Positions 12,401-23,107 are shown, numbered from the stretch's first letter. The stretch: 47,826 nt of DNA from Gnetum montanum (GCA_015680685.1 MNCI01025435.1:228350-276175), one strand, 5' to 3'. The notes: generated by a model not told the origin, from the letters alone. Numbers and translations are program-made.

Positions 12401-13019
12401 CAGTGCTCAACACACTGACTGGCAAGCCATATTGGATACATATGTCTTCGTCCACCAAGAGAAATTGAAAAGTCGGGACCTATAGATTCAAGACTTAATG
12501 GAGTACATGGAGTTGGCAAATCTATGATATGCCAACTTAGCCATTTTAATAGTAGTGTGCTTGAGAAATGAGCTTGAGAAATAGGTAGCTGCCAATTACA
12601 TAAAGTATGAGACAGATTTTTCCGAACATAAGAAAACGTTTCAAAAATTAGAAGTTGCAAGCTCTCAATTAGAAGTAGTCAAAGCAAGCTACCATGATCA
12701 AAAGGATGTAGTAGCAAATTTGGCTCGACAGTTGATAGATTACCATAAATTACAAGATAAAGCCAAAGCCTATGAGAAGAAATGATGACAGTTTGTTACA
12801 TGGTATGTTAAAGAAAACCAAATGTTTCCACAATTGTCATGTCCATGGGAGGTGCCAGCTCCATCAAACATTGGGACATCAACATGGACTATGCATGATC
12901 CTCATATGGAAGAAGAGAAACTGTAGGCACTTCTCACACATCAGTAATCTCAAAAGCCTATAGTACCAGACAAAGGGAAAGCACCAATGGAGGAGCCACC
13001 ACCTCCAGGAATCACATGA
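9424..13019 (+). pseudogene. ORF2 of element B, coiled-coil protein, split by solo LTR C
   Basis: It starts MAPKRR at 9424 and ends at TGA 13017-13019 after MEEPPPPGIT. Removing solo LTR C plus one TSD copy leaves 2769 nt, exactly 923 codons. Order: basic Gly/Arg-rich N-terminus; a globular block at about 9960-10330 (LTLEERIYFKIGTYHIFP, LSTYAARGSAIL) resembling the ATHILA ORF-1 or Transposase_32-type domains (PF03078/PF20167, by memory only); a Gln/Pro-rich linker near 10420-10500; a long heptad-rich, Lys/Glu/Leu-rich coiled coil at about 10780-12780; and a conserved C-terminal block (CPWEVPAP, then DPHMEEEKL). Stops are many and mostly replace CAG, CAA or CGA. E carries an equal-length homologue and G the C-terminal end. 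The function is unknown; it could be a second structural protein or an env-position ORF. Confidence 0.75.
11378..12199 (+). mobile_element. Solo LTR C (822 bp) inside ORF2 of B, TSD GATAT
   Basis: It starts TGATGAACCGCG and ends CGCCACTCATCA, and is flanked on both sides by GATAT (11373-11377 and 12200-12204). U3 holds four clear GATATC-type words. TATAAATA is at 11470-11477 and AATAAA near 11647. With no interior, it is a product of LTR-LTR recombination. It is younger than B, because it interrupts B. It is closest to LTR A. Confidence 0.92.
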
Positions 13020-13170
13020 GTTCCAACATTTTGTATTTTGTGTTTTGTGTCCAAGTTTTGTGTTTCCCATACTATGACATGGTTAGTCAATAGTAGTCAA
13101 TAATCTCATACCTTCATAATGTTTTGCAAGGGGCTCATTTCTCATTGTATTAACTCAAGGACGAGTTTTT

Positions 13171-13187
13171 ATTCAGTTGTGGGGGTA
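13171..13187 (+). promoter_or_regulatory. Polypurine tract of B
   Basis: TTCAGTTGTGGGGGTA abuts the 3' LTR. The same G5TA core stands before LTRs A and D, and in reverse before E. Confidence 0.8.
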
Positions 13188-13984
13188 TGATGAATCATAG
13201 TTTGCCAGGCCCCGATATCGCAGCCTGGATATGATATCGTAGTCGCAATATTGTGATTCCTGTGTTAGCTTATAAATATAGCACTCAAGTGCACAGTTGA
13301 CAAGTTTTTGGGGGAGTTAAGTTCTTTGGGCAATTTAGTTTTCATTTTTCAGTTTCTTTCAAGCTAGTTATTCTTAGTGCATGCTCGTAGTGTAACGTTT
13401 GTAATTGCATGACACCTTTGTTCGAGTGTGACGTACTTGGACAAGTGCATGACCAGCAATAAAGATTGAGATTACTTTCATCATTGCAACATTCACTTAG
13501 ATTACTTTTTATTTTTTTAATTATTTAATGCCTTCTTTAGTTAATAGTTCGATTCATTGTTATTTACTTTTTTTGTCATTAAGCAGAATGTGTACATCTT
13601 AATCACAAGTGTGTAAGTGCAAATACTTGACATGCCTAGTAGTAATCCCACGAAGTCCAAGACGTGTACGGATGGTTAAGGACGAATACCATTGCCATAG
13701 GCTAATTTAGGTTTTGCTTCCATTATTAGTTTAATCAATTTATCTTTTCTATTGTTAAGAGTAGCGTAGAATTAGGACAAAATCATATGCCTCACTCTAT
13801 ACTAAACCATACATGACAAAGCTAATACTAATCTAGGTGGGAAGACAGTGAACTGCGATCAATGTATAATTGTCTAGGTGCCACAACTAGTCCATCCGTG
13901 GAGTTCAACTGGATTACGTGTACATGCTTGTATTCGTATGGTTGAACATAGGAGTTGAGTGTAGGGGTACCTCACTGCTCATCA
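13188..13984 (+). repeat. 3' LTR of element B (797 bp)
   Basis: It begins TGATGAATCATAG and ends CTGCTCATCA, and is followed by TSD ACAAG. TATAAATA is at 13269-13276. It carries a short extra duplication near its end (two GAGT/GTAGG words around 13945-13965) that the 5' LTR lacks. Confidence 0.92.
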
Positions 13985-13989
13985 ACAAG

Positions 13990-14417
13990 ACAATGTATTT
14001 CCCTCTTACTTTATGCCATGAAAGTGAATTTTTGTAACTTCAAGCTTGGTAGATGTACTTAGTCTAGGATTGTAAGAAAAGCCCTGTATTTTTTATTGGT
14101 TAATAAAACTACTCAACCCTTTAGGAAATGGGGGAGAGTTTTGCCGTGGATGTAGGCTGATCATTCTAATAGTTGAACCACCTTAACAACTATGTCTATT
14201 TATTCTTTCCTTTATACCTATGCTATTTTCCAGGTTAAGTATTTGATTTGGGTCTTTCTTGCTATTTGTCAATTTGCTCTAATTTTTCTAAGGCCCTTAT
14301 TCACCCCCTAATCAGTGCCTTTACCTTGTCTAATAAGGCTTTGCCATTACAAGTCTTTAGTGGAGGCAAGAACCATAATATGTTCCAAAACATAATGGTA
14401 ATAATCATAGTTTTTTA
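13990..14417. other. Spacer right of B, no gene; possible end of the Copia LTR
   Basis: This is the continuation of the sequence into which B inserted. There is no coding frame. It may contain the rest of the Copia-like LTR that starts at 3807, but no clear LTR end is visible. Confidence 0.3.
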
Positions 14418-14530
14418 ATCTAGCAATAGGTTGGATTAGAAATTTCTCTTATACACCATGACTTTTATAATAAACTTTATTTTTAGAAAGAATTTAGTGA
14501 TTTTGGATGTGATTTTTCCAATTTTTAAAT
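14418..14530 (+). repeat. Dispersed AT-rich repeat, left copy
   Basis: The words GGTTGGATTAGAAATTT and TTTATTTTTAGAAAG recur in the same order at 24283-24350. These copies lie on both sides of the NAC island. Element type is unknown; a MITE or hAT remnant is possible. Confidence 0.5.
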
Positions 14531-14539
14531 ATGAGTCTT

Positions 14540-17500
14540 CTTGATTTATGGATTTATCATCCTGATCCTTAGAACATCCGGACCCTATATATTCCTTGGA
14601 CTTTTTAAACACGGACAATAACAATGATTTTAAACAAGGGTAATAACAATGGTTAATCAGTTGCGTAAAGCATTAAGCAGTGCATGCGTTGAGCGTGAGT
14701 GTGGGCCGCAGCTCAGATCGTGGATAGAGGGAATTTCGGTTTTTTGAATTTAATTTTTTAATTCTACAAGGTGGCGGTGTCGAAGGAGCTAAAATCCTTG
14801 CCCATCAGTGACTCAACAGTCAGCTCCAGCTGCAGCTGCGCTTGCTTGCTACCTGCTAGTCCACACATTCTCCACAACCACACCACTAACATTAATAATA
14901 ACGCAAACCATCCATACATGCGATACCTTGCCTCAGACGACAAACCACAGCATATCCAACGATAAATATCATATCTGGGAAAGGGAAAGGGAAAAGGAAA
15001 AGGGAAAGGGAATTCCGCCCTTTCTGTATGTGGATGCTAGCTAACAAAAGCTCAGATAAACAAGACAAAGTCTCCTTTTTCTTTGGTAGCACCAGCTGAA
15101 AATTTAAATCATATCAGTCTTGCAAATTTACCCACATCAGAATGGGATGAATGGAGAGGAGTTCAAGTCAATCAATCAATCATTCAATATATCTGATCCT
15201 CTAGAGTCTGATATCTTTAAGGTAGTCATCTTTTGCTTCTGTCTTTTTTCATGGGCCACATGCCCAACAGGGCCCAGAGCCACCATTGAACTAAAACAAG
15301 AGCAACAGCGGCTACTTCATCAATCTAGTCTAGTCTAGTTTAATTTCAGGACTTCCTTCCAAGTTGCATCAGATATATGTATGTGGGGCTCCTGCTGCAT
15401 GTTCCAGTCTGGTGGAGTACCTGTCAGCGTGCACTGAAAGCTGTGATCCATGTTCATGACCTTTAAAACATTGTCATACTTCCCATTTCTAGTAAAATTG
15501 GACGATGCTCTGGCCTCTCAACTCTGTAGATGTGGCCACTGTTTCAAGGAATGGTCATCGTCATGTACCAATGCTGTTGGGTACGCCACATGAGTTTTTT
15601 CTTACCATTAGCCTCTCATTGATAACTAAAGATCACCATTATTCTCTCCCTCATCTCTGCAATTTTCCTCGTATCTGCTCAGTTTCTTCCCATCTCCTTC
15701 TTTTCTCTTCTCCCCATTTTTCGTCATCCTTTAGCACCTGTTTTTTGAGGTTTATTATTGGCTTCTTTTTTTAACATGGCCAAACCATAAGATTCCATTC
15801 CTATGATAAATACCACTTTACGACTTACTCTAATGTTTGGATTTTGCTTAATTCCAAAACCAAGCCGCCCTTTTTGTTGTTCAAGTCCGCATTAAAATTC
15901 GTTCCTTGGTGATGTTGATGTTCACGTTGATGGACTCTTACAGTTCGTGGTTTAGGACAATAATCATGATTGAAGCCCATGTTACGAAGACTTTTTGGAG
16001 TGACTTACTTGAAAAAAACAAAAAGGAAAATTCATGTTCATGCCTATAAACCGTTCTGCATCCATAATAATCACGAAAAAGAAAGAAAGAAACTGTGGCG
16101 CCTAAAATCTGAATGCCTGTCAAGGCATTGAAAATTCGGCCGTGAAAGATATATATGCACCTCATCGGTCGGTCGGTCACAACCTGAACGGTTGAACCAC
16201 ATTCATAAATGAAACGGCATTGTTTGTTTTTTTGTGTGATCTTCTTTTCAGAAATGGAAAACAGTAGGGTCCTCAAAATAAAGGAATAACAAAATTAGCA
16301 AGTCTATTCCTTCCCAGAACGGGTTGATTCAGCGACAGTTTTCTACCAATAGGACGGTATCATGCCATTATATAAATGATGATGATCTAGACTAGATGAT
16401 CTATCTAAGAGCGTTAATTTGTGTGGCAGATATTTTTTTTGCAGGAAATTCACTGTTTGTGGTCAGAAATCAAGATCATGGCAGAAGCCGGAATAATTTG
16501 CAATCATAACATGGCCTTGAAGGGAGACTGTTAGAGATTTTTGCAATGTCAACGTTCGACGAAAAAGAAAGAAGAAAGATTACCCCTGAATCAATCACAC
16601 AGGGACAGCAGTCCGTCCGTAGGATCATGGCCCATGACATTCCTGGTACTAGATCAGCGATCCGGTGGAGTCAAATTTCCAAAATTCATTCTTCTGCAAT
16701 CTAACCCATAAAGTGTGAACCACTGTGGAAGAAACAAACATGGGATCAGCATGTGAATGTGAATGTGAACTTTGAACCGGGATCGGACCGTGGGTTTCAA
16801 GCATAAGTGCATACATAACAGAATCACTGATAATTTTGTTGGTCGATCATGTTCATACACATGTATACTATATACATCGATAGAAGAAATGTAAGCTTGA
16901 TAATGCAGAATTTAATGAACAGTGACAGTTGGGATTCAGGACTGGTTTCATTCATGGATCGAGTTAGCGATCGAACCAGGAAGTCTGATTAGTGTTTGCT
17001 AGATGCATGTTGGGTGTACCTAACCAATCATGACCCTCATTGACCCTATTATTCTTCTTCATCTTAATCGTCTGCATCTCAGAAAAAGGCAAAATAAAAT
17101 CAATAATAATGGGAACATATATATGGATAAACATGCCCAAGGACAAGATGCTCGTCTGCTGCTTCTTCCTCTTCAATGATGTGCATCCATGACCCATGAA
17201 TCCATGATCGACCGCGCTCCCCTTTTTCTGGGTTCTCATCACGTGTGGGTCGCCACCGAAATTCTGGTGTCATGCACAAAATACGTGGACGTGTTTCATC
17301 CCAAAGCTGGCATATTGGCATAAATGAATTGGAATTTTATGGGTCGGAATTGTGATTTTCAGTTTCTCTGCTCTGCGCTGTTTTCCCTGCGCCAATTGCT
17401 GCACAGACTTTTCACGTTTCGAGCGGCAGAACCGAGGTTTCTTGCGGAGGTGGGGCAACACGGGCATGCTCTGTTTTGGTTGGTGGTTTCTTCGGATGAT

Positions 17501-19055
17501 TCTGCGTTTCTGCTGCTTTCGGGATTCCAGCTTTGGACAGTAAATATGTCCATGGATCCGAGCTGGACCAGCGTAGAATGCGCTTCCTTTATTCGTGGCA
17601 GTTAGAGCAACATATATGACTAATGTGAAAGTCAATGCTACCACTCATTCAGCTTCCATTCCGCAATCTAGATCATACAGAGATGATGAGTTGGTGAATT
17701 TTTTGGATTTGTTTCTTTTGCTGGCTTGATTTAAAACAAAAAAAGTTACTGAACTGTTCTACTGTGACTTATCATGATCGGACACCGAACAGGATTCACA
17801 AAAAATTAAAATAAAACAATGAATTCCCTTTTCTCGCACCCAAAACAGCCTTAATAATTCAAGTTTTCGTGAGACTCTTTCTCATCTCATGTAGCTGTTG
17901 GGTCTTGTATTGCGCCTGAAACAGTGGTGAGTTCTAAGCTAACTAAACAATAATGCCCCTAGTTTTTGACCAAAACTGCAATCAGCAGCCGCCTCGTAAT
18001 TAGGCCTCACATGGCAATCAGCAGCAAGAGTGAGTTTTCACATTTGTCAACTTAATTAGGTTTGAGATCGCCAGCCAGTAATTGTTAGTTAGGCTTGGGA
18101 CAAAGAATTCCTAACAGATCAGATAGAAGCAATTAAGTCAGTCCTAAAGCGAAGCAGCAGGAACTGCTCTGATTTGATTGCTATGAATTTAACACAAAGG
18201 ACTTGGGTGATTGATGATTTTCTGTGTTCACATGCGGAAGATGGACGGCATTTTGCTTAATCTGGAAATGTTAAATCACCGTGGCGGTGTGCCTCGTGAC
18301 ATTTGTCTTTAAGGAATGAAGCAAAGAAGTGATGGATGGCTCTGTAACTTCTCCTTTCCTGCCTCCCTCCATCGTCCATCCATACACGCAGCGAAGAAAG
18401 ACGATGAAAAAGGTACGGCCAGGATGATGATGGATCAATTTCAATATCATCGTTCCACACCCAATTTCGACCTCAAACTGCCGGGGGCAACGATAATTGC
18501 TTTCCTAACAAACAAAAACCCTTTTTTCGTAATTACAACCGAAGCACCGAGTAAATTGAGGAATCAAGAACCCTCATAAATTGATGCTACTGCAACCCTT
18601 CCTTTTCCAGCATGAGTCATGAGCAGCATGTAAAGTATGAACCACGGGCTCAACTTTGCTCTAAAGAACACAAAAAGACAAATGGTGGCCACGAAACCGA
18701 CGGATTTAGATCTTTGCACAAAATTACGTTGAGAAAAAGCTCAAAATTACTGCTGCAGAAAGTGGGCCAGCAGGCCACCGTCCAGAACTCAGGAACACAA
18801 AAAACAGAATACCGGACTCACCCATGGGGCTGAGCTTTCGGCATAGATCAAGCACGCACATACATCCATAGATACATACAGCAGAAGCAGAAGAAGCCAT
18901 GTTCATGGGTACACGCATATTCGTTGTGGGTTTTGCTTGGTTGGTTGGTTCGTTACCATCGTTCGTTGAGGCAAAGCTAGCGTCATGACTGCCATGCCAT
19001 GCCAGACATGGACCTGCAACAGCAACAGTTAACAGAAAATTTGTCGGCAGGATTT
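14540..19055. other. NAC upstream intergenic DNA, no gene seen
   Basis: This is about 4.5 kb of low-repeat sequence. All open frames are short, overlap on both strands and carry no domain or coding character. A purine run of GGGAAA/GGAAAA words lies at 14979-15010. A CACGTG core lies near 17240. I saw no tRNA, rRNA or known miRNA sequence. Confidence 0.5.
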
Positions 19056-19063
19056 CCACGTGG
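19056..19063 (+). promoter_or_regulatory. G-box CCACGTGG upstream of the NAC gene
   Basis: This is a perfect palindromic G-box/ABRE core, about 415 bp before the candidate TATA box. A TGACGT (as-1/bZIP type) site follows at 19209-19214. bZIP or bHLH control is inferred from the motifs only. Confidence 0.45.
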
Positions 19064-19470
19064 TGCCGCTGGGCTCATGACGGAACTTCTCAGCGGCAGC
19101 AGAGGAAACCCACTTTGGAGAGATCAAGAAATAACGAGAACAAATTTGCAGCGAAGAAAAATTGGATCGGGAAGGGCAGGGACTGATAGAGGCCGGCAGC
19201 CGCCTGCGTGACGTAGGCGTGGATTAGCGTAAATGGATGTGGTATTGGGAATGGAGAGAAGAGAAGGTTTTTCTTTGTATGATGGAGTTTGTCCGTTGCG
19301 GCGGGCCCACCAGCACCCCCCCTCACGCGACGCGTATTCGCCTTTACGAAAGCGACCGTGTGGGCCCTACCCTTTTCTGCGATCCACCTGGCATCTCTCC
19401 ATTGGCTGAGGCCTTGGCTTGCTTCTGGTTCATTGTCCCTGCCTGCCTTCCCTATTTCCCTTCCGTGCCT

Positions 19471-19478
19471 CATATAAG
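19471..19478 (+). promoter_or_regulatory. Candidate TATA box of the NAC gene
   Basis: CATATAAG lies in a pyrimidine-rich setting. It would put transcription start near 19500 and give a leader of about 340 nt. Confidence 0.5.
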
Positions 19479-19599
19479 CAACCCACAATCCCTCTCCGCA
19501 ACATTTCAAACACTTTTCTCTTTGGCTCCTTCCTTTCCCCGTCTTCCTGTTTTTTGTTTCCTTCCACAGACAATACCATACTAGCTCGGTTGCTCCCAA

Positions 19600-19642
19600 T
19601 CTTCTTCTTCTTCTTCTTCTGCTGCTGCTGCTGCTGCTGCTG
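19600..19642 (+). repeat. Compound microsatellite (CTT)n-(GCT)n in the NAC leader
   Basis: About seven CTT units run into seven GCT units, inside the predicted 5' untranslated region. CTT/CT tracts are common near plant core promoters. Confidence 0.85.
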
Positions 19643-19655
19643 TTTTGATCTCTTT

Positions 19656-19736
19656 ATGTCTTTCAGCTCAGATCCATCCAAGGAATCCCTCCCTGGATCC
19701 TATATCTGGTGCCTAAAAACATCTCATCTTGTTTGA
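19656..19736 (+). CDS. Candidate upstream ORF, 26 codons, in the NAC leader
   Basis: The ATG at 19656 opens a 26-codon frame that ends at TGA 19734-19736, 103 nt before the NAC start codon. The context TTTATGT is weak, so leaky scanning is likely. If the TATA call is right, this is the first ATG after the transcription start that falls in the leader, so it could damp NAC translation. The peptide matches no conserved uORF family I know. Its existence depends on the start site and on there being no leader intron. Confidence 0.4.
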   Translation: MSFSSDPSKESLPGSYIWCLKTSHLV

Positions 19737-19839
19737 AGCTGCGAGATATCACTGAGCTGGGTTTCATTCGCTTTTTACAAGTCTGGAAGAGCCCCCACCT
19801 CCACAGCAGCAGCAGCAGGCTTGTGTACGAGAAGGAGCC

Positions 19840-21550
19840 ATGGAGTCTGAGATGGAAGATAGTTGTACTCAGCTTTCTACTTCTCAGGAAGATCAGAACC
19901 AGGAGCAGCAGCCCCAGCAGCAGCAGCAGCAGCAGCAGCCAAAGCTTCATCCGGGCTTCAGATTCCACCCCACGGACGAGGAGTTGGTGGTTCATTACCT
20001 GAAAAAGAAGGCGTCTGCTTGCCCTCTTCCAGTCACAATTATCACAGAAATCGATCTCTACAAATTCGATCCCTGGGAGCTTCCTGGTGCAAACTTACTT
20101 CTCCGTGTTGGATTTCTCTGCAAGTTTTTAAATTCTTCTTGTTCCTTGCAATTCATCTATTTTTTCCTTAGCTTTTTTGGGTGCTCTAATAAATTTGAAT
20201 TCTTGATTCATTGGTGGGAACCGGGAACAGGAAAGGCCAGTTTTGGAGAGCAGGAGTGGTACTTTTTCAGCCCAAGAGACAGGAAGTATCCCAACGGAGC
20301 CAGACCCAACAGAGCAGCCACATCTGGGTACTGGAAGGCCACAGGCACTGACAAGCCCATCCTCACATGCGGAGGAACGCAGAAGGTTGGAGTCAAGAAG
20401 GCTCTGGTATTCTACGGAGGCAGGCCCCCCAAGGGCATCAAAACCAACTGGATTATGCATGAATATCGCCTTGCAGACGCCTCTTCTAGGGCTACTACAA
20501 CTGCTCCAACTTCAAACAGCAGCGGCAAGAAATCTTCTTTGAGAGTATGCCGCCTCCACCTTCCAGTTAAATTTTTTGCTTTCTTAGTTTTCTTCCTTCC
20601 AAGGTATCGATATAAGAAAGATTCCATCAAAAAAAAAAAAAAAACAGCAATCTATGGATCCTATTTGGAGACGCTGACACCTTTTGTGTTCTTTGCTTAT
20701 TCCAGATAATCTTCTATTTTTTAGCTTATTGAATTGTTTTGAGATCTGTTTGGCTCCCATGGCAAAGAATATATGTATGTATGTGGATTTTGATAAATCA
20801 TTCGATTTTACTTTGCAGCTAGATGACTGGGTACTGTGTAGAATCTACAAGAAGAATGGTCACAACGGCAGCGGCAACACCAACCAGAGAGTGGCAGGCA
20901 GAGATAGGGGTGAATCAACGTCGTGTATGGATGACATGATTGGCGCTTTACAGGATATGGATCAGCACCACCACCAACAACAGCAGCAGCAGCAGCATCA
21001 TCATACTCAGGCAGATAAACTACAGATGCCCAAACTGGGATCATTCAGTGGTCTTCTGGAGAGTGACGATCCATTCATTGATGGTCTTCTCAACGACGAC
21101 ACGGCGGCGGCAGCAGCGGCGACAATGGCGACTTGTGCAGCCAATACTAGCACAGCACCTGTTATGCTTGCTCATCATCATCATTCCTCAGATAGCAGCA
21201 ACTACAGCCTTGTCCCTCACCCAAAGCGAGAAGAAATGTCAATGGGGGAGACAGAAAAGCTGACTTCTCTCAAAAGAACTCTGTCCTTGTATGGAGATGA
21301 TCATACACTTCATCAACCCATCAAGAAAATGGCAACCCCCAGCAGCAGCAGCAGCTTCTACACTCTCAATTACATGTCCAACAACAACAACATGATGCTG
21401 TCTTCGTTACAGCAACAGCAGCAGCAGCAACAGCAGACATCGGGCCAGGAGCAGGAGCCTTTCAACGTGCTACTCAATTCATCGGGTGTGGGTGATAATC
21501 AGCAGAATTTCAGGATGCCCTTTCTGCACAACATGCATTGGAGTTCTTGA
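19840..21550 (+). CDS. NAC-domain transcription factor, NAM/NARS/NOR-like clade
   Basis: A nuclear, DNA-binding plant transcription factor of 430 aa. Exons: 19840-20086, 20231-20544 and 20819-21550, joined by GT-AG introns at the two positions typical of NAC genes. All five NAC subdomains are present: A ([19 protein letters not shown], residues 36-54), B (about 68-82, ending DPWELP), C (about 91-126, with [16 protein letters not shown]), D (135-163, ending IMHEYRL) and E ([12 protein letters not shown], 188-199). A poly-Gln tract precedes the domain (about 22-33). The activation half has His/Gln runs, an Ala run, a Gln run and a short C-terminal HWSS. Subdomains C-E and the ending resemble Arabidopsis NARS1/NARS2/NAC025 and tomato NOR, which act in seed coat, embryo, ripening or senescence. 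The start is the first in-frame ATG (GAGCCATGGAG). No stops or frameshifts break the spliced frame. Confidence 0.96.
20087..20230 (+). other. Intron 1 of the NAC gene (144 nt, stop-free)
   Basis: Donor G|GTGCAA follows the WELP codons; acceptor GGGAACAG precedes GAAAGG. Splicing restores [12 protein letters not shown]. The length is a multiple of three and the frame has no stop, so retention would insert 48 residues between subdomains B and C. Confidence 0.93.
20545..20818 (+). other. Intron 2 of the NAC gene (274 nt)
   Basis: Donor AGA|GTATGC, acceptor TTTGCAG|CTA. It separates KKSSLR from LDDWVLC, the usual second intron site. It has a 14-nt A run at about 20631-20644 and is out of frame if retained. 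Confidence 0.93.
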
Positions 21551-22455
21551 AACGGGGAAGGCAGATCATAGATGCATGGCTAAGCATTCCAATTCATCAT
21601 CGTAATCACTTACAGTAGGCCGCAAAAGTTTTGAAATCCTTGCTACGACAACAGTATTAGAGAGGGAAGGCCAACATAAGTGAATGGACTTGCCTCCGTC
21701 TAATTTATCTGTGTGTGCAGTAATCCATTTTGTTTTCCAGATTTCTGCATGGGAATTTATTAATCGCTAGAACAGCTACCATGCCCTGGTTTGAAATATA
21801 GATACATACATACATATATACATATGCAGAATCTCCATTGCAAGCTTGACGAAAATGCCTTTATATTACATAAGGGGGCAATCCTGTCAGGCTTTCATTC
21901 GAGATAGCATCTAACGGTTTATACCAAGGATGCATAAATTTGTTCATCATGATTGGTTCGATGAGACGGTGCTTCTTCCGGGCCACATTTTTTCTTCAGG
22001 ATCATACAAACACCAAACAAAAGTCAAGTTCAAAGCCAGCAGCTGAATTATTTAAAAAGCAGTACCATATCTTTGCCACTTATATAGGTTTTGAAAGGCG
22101 TCTTCCCATCGTGAGTATAGATGCTATCTTTGGCAGCATCTGAAACTTAACTTAGATCTACCATCTTGTCCCAGGCCACTTCCAGCAGAAGAAAGAAATA
22201 TCAGATATTCCAGATCAGATTGTACAGCTCTGAAGCAGTGATAGTCGAAGAATGGTGGCTGATCGATATTGTCCGTTCTCACGGCATATGGATTCAACCA
22301 ATGAATTTTATCTCTGTATGGGATGTCTAATTGTCCTGTAAAATCTAATGCTAAAAGAGGCAAAATTTGGCACACCTCTTCGGAAGGAAAATACAATTCC
22401 CCGTGAGGAGATTAGGAAACAAAAAGAATTCCAATGTTTGCTGGTTTAACATAAA
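21551..22455. other. NAC 3' flank, no further gene seen
   Basis: It includes the 3' untranslated region, probably a few hundred bases. I see no canonical AATAAA I would commit to. A TACA/TATA simple repeat lies at about 21798-21830. Confidence 0.4.
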
Positions 22456-22459
22456 ATCC

Positions 22460-22550
22460 ATAGGTGAGCCCCTGGGCGTTGTACAGGAGGTCGTGGGTTT
22501 GATGCTGATTGCACTCACGCACAACTGTTAATGCTCGAATAAAAAATGGA
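22460..22550 (+). repeat. Possible SINE-like fragment
   Basis: The stretch GTCGTGGGTTTGATGC resembles a pol III B box (GGTTCGANNC) with changes, preceded by GAGCCCCTGGGCGTTG. No clear A box, tail or target duplication was found, so this is a weak call. Confidence 0.2.
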
Positions 22551-23107
22551 AGAGGAAGCCATAAAACTATTCTTGTTATTTACAATTTATTACATAATAC
22601 GATAACCTAGAAGCATCAATCATGTACAGATGATGTAAGACATGAATTATTGTGCATATGGTTTGTTTTGTGGGAATATAAGGACTGCAGGTTAGCAGAC
22701 AGCTACACGTTTCTGTTGCAGGGTCACAATTCAAAACAAAAAAATTATTTATTATTGAAAACTTTCTTGGTAAACGGATATGTATGTATGCATACATGCC
22801 AAGAATATACCAGAGCATCGTTGGAAAAGATGGATGGATTAATGGTATGGTCGAGACGGGTCAGGACGATCTGGTTTGAATGGAATCAGAGACGTCTCTG
22901 TTAGAATGATGCATGCTTCAGCGGTTGGTAGGATAGAGAGGGATATTCGAAGCTTTCATGCACGGAAAAGCTTTACTTAATAACTATTTAGTTGAGAGTT
23001 CGAGCTCGCCTCCAGGGCCCATGAAAATTGACAAGGGCACATGCCGTTTACCATGAATAACGATGATCCACACAACGGCTTCATCATTATATTATTCATT
23101 AGTTCTT

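Larger units (their letters stand above)
4078..13984 (+). mobile_element. Complete type II Ty3/gypsy element B, 9.9 kb
   Basis: The element is bounded by LTRs at 4078-4870 and 13188-13984 and flanked by the perfect 5-bp duplication ACAAG (4073-4077 and 13985-13989). Order: LTR, tRNA-Asp-type PBS, gag with zinc knuckle, noncoding DNA, an internal U3-like promoter, ORF2, PPT, LTR. Protease, reverse transcriptase, RNase H and integrase are absent, so it would have needed enzymes in trans. A solo LTR (C) sits inside ORF2. The frequent stops and the differences between the LTRs show an old, dead copy. Confidence 0.9.

Noticed and set aside
14540-19055. Protein genes in the NAC upstream region
   Set aside because: Open frames are short, overlap on both strands and show no motif, splice pattern or codon character.
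19090-19599. 169-codon minus-strand frame upstream of the NAC gene
   Set aside because: It covers the NAC promoter and leader on the wrong strand, has composition set by GC-rich and pyrimidine tracts, and no domain.
19840-20709. Uninterrupted 289-codon NAC reading
   Set aside because: It reads through both introns. Intron 1 splicing restores the exact family sequence WELP-KASFGEQ, and subdomain E is only joined after intron 2 is removed.
19840-21550. miR164 target site in the NAC mRNA
   Set aside because: No sequence resembling the known site was seen, and this clade is not a usual miR164 target.
22460-22550. A functional tRNA gene
   Set aside because: Only a degenerate B-box-like word is present, with no cloverleaf or A box.
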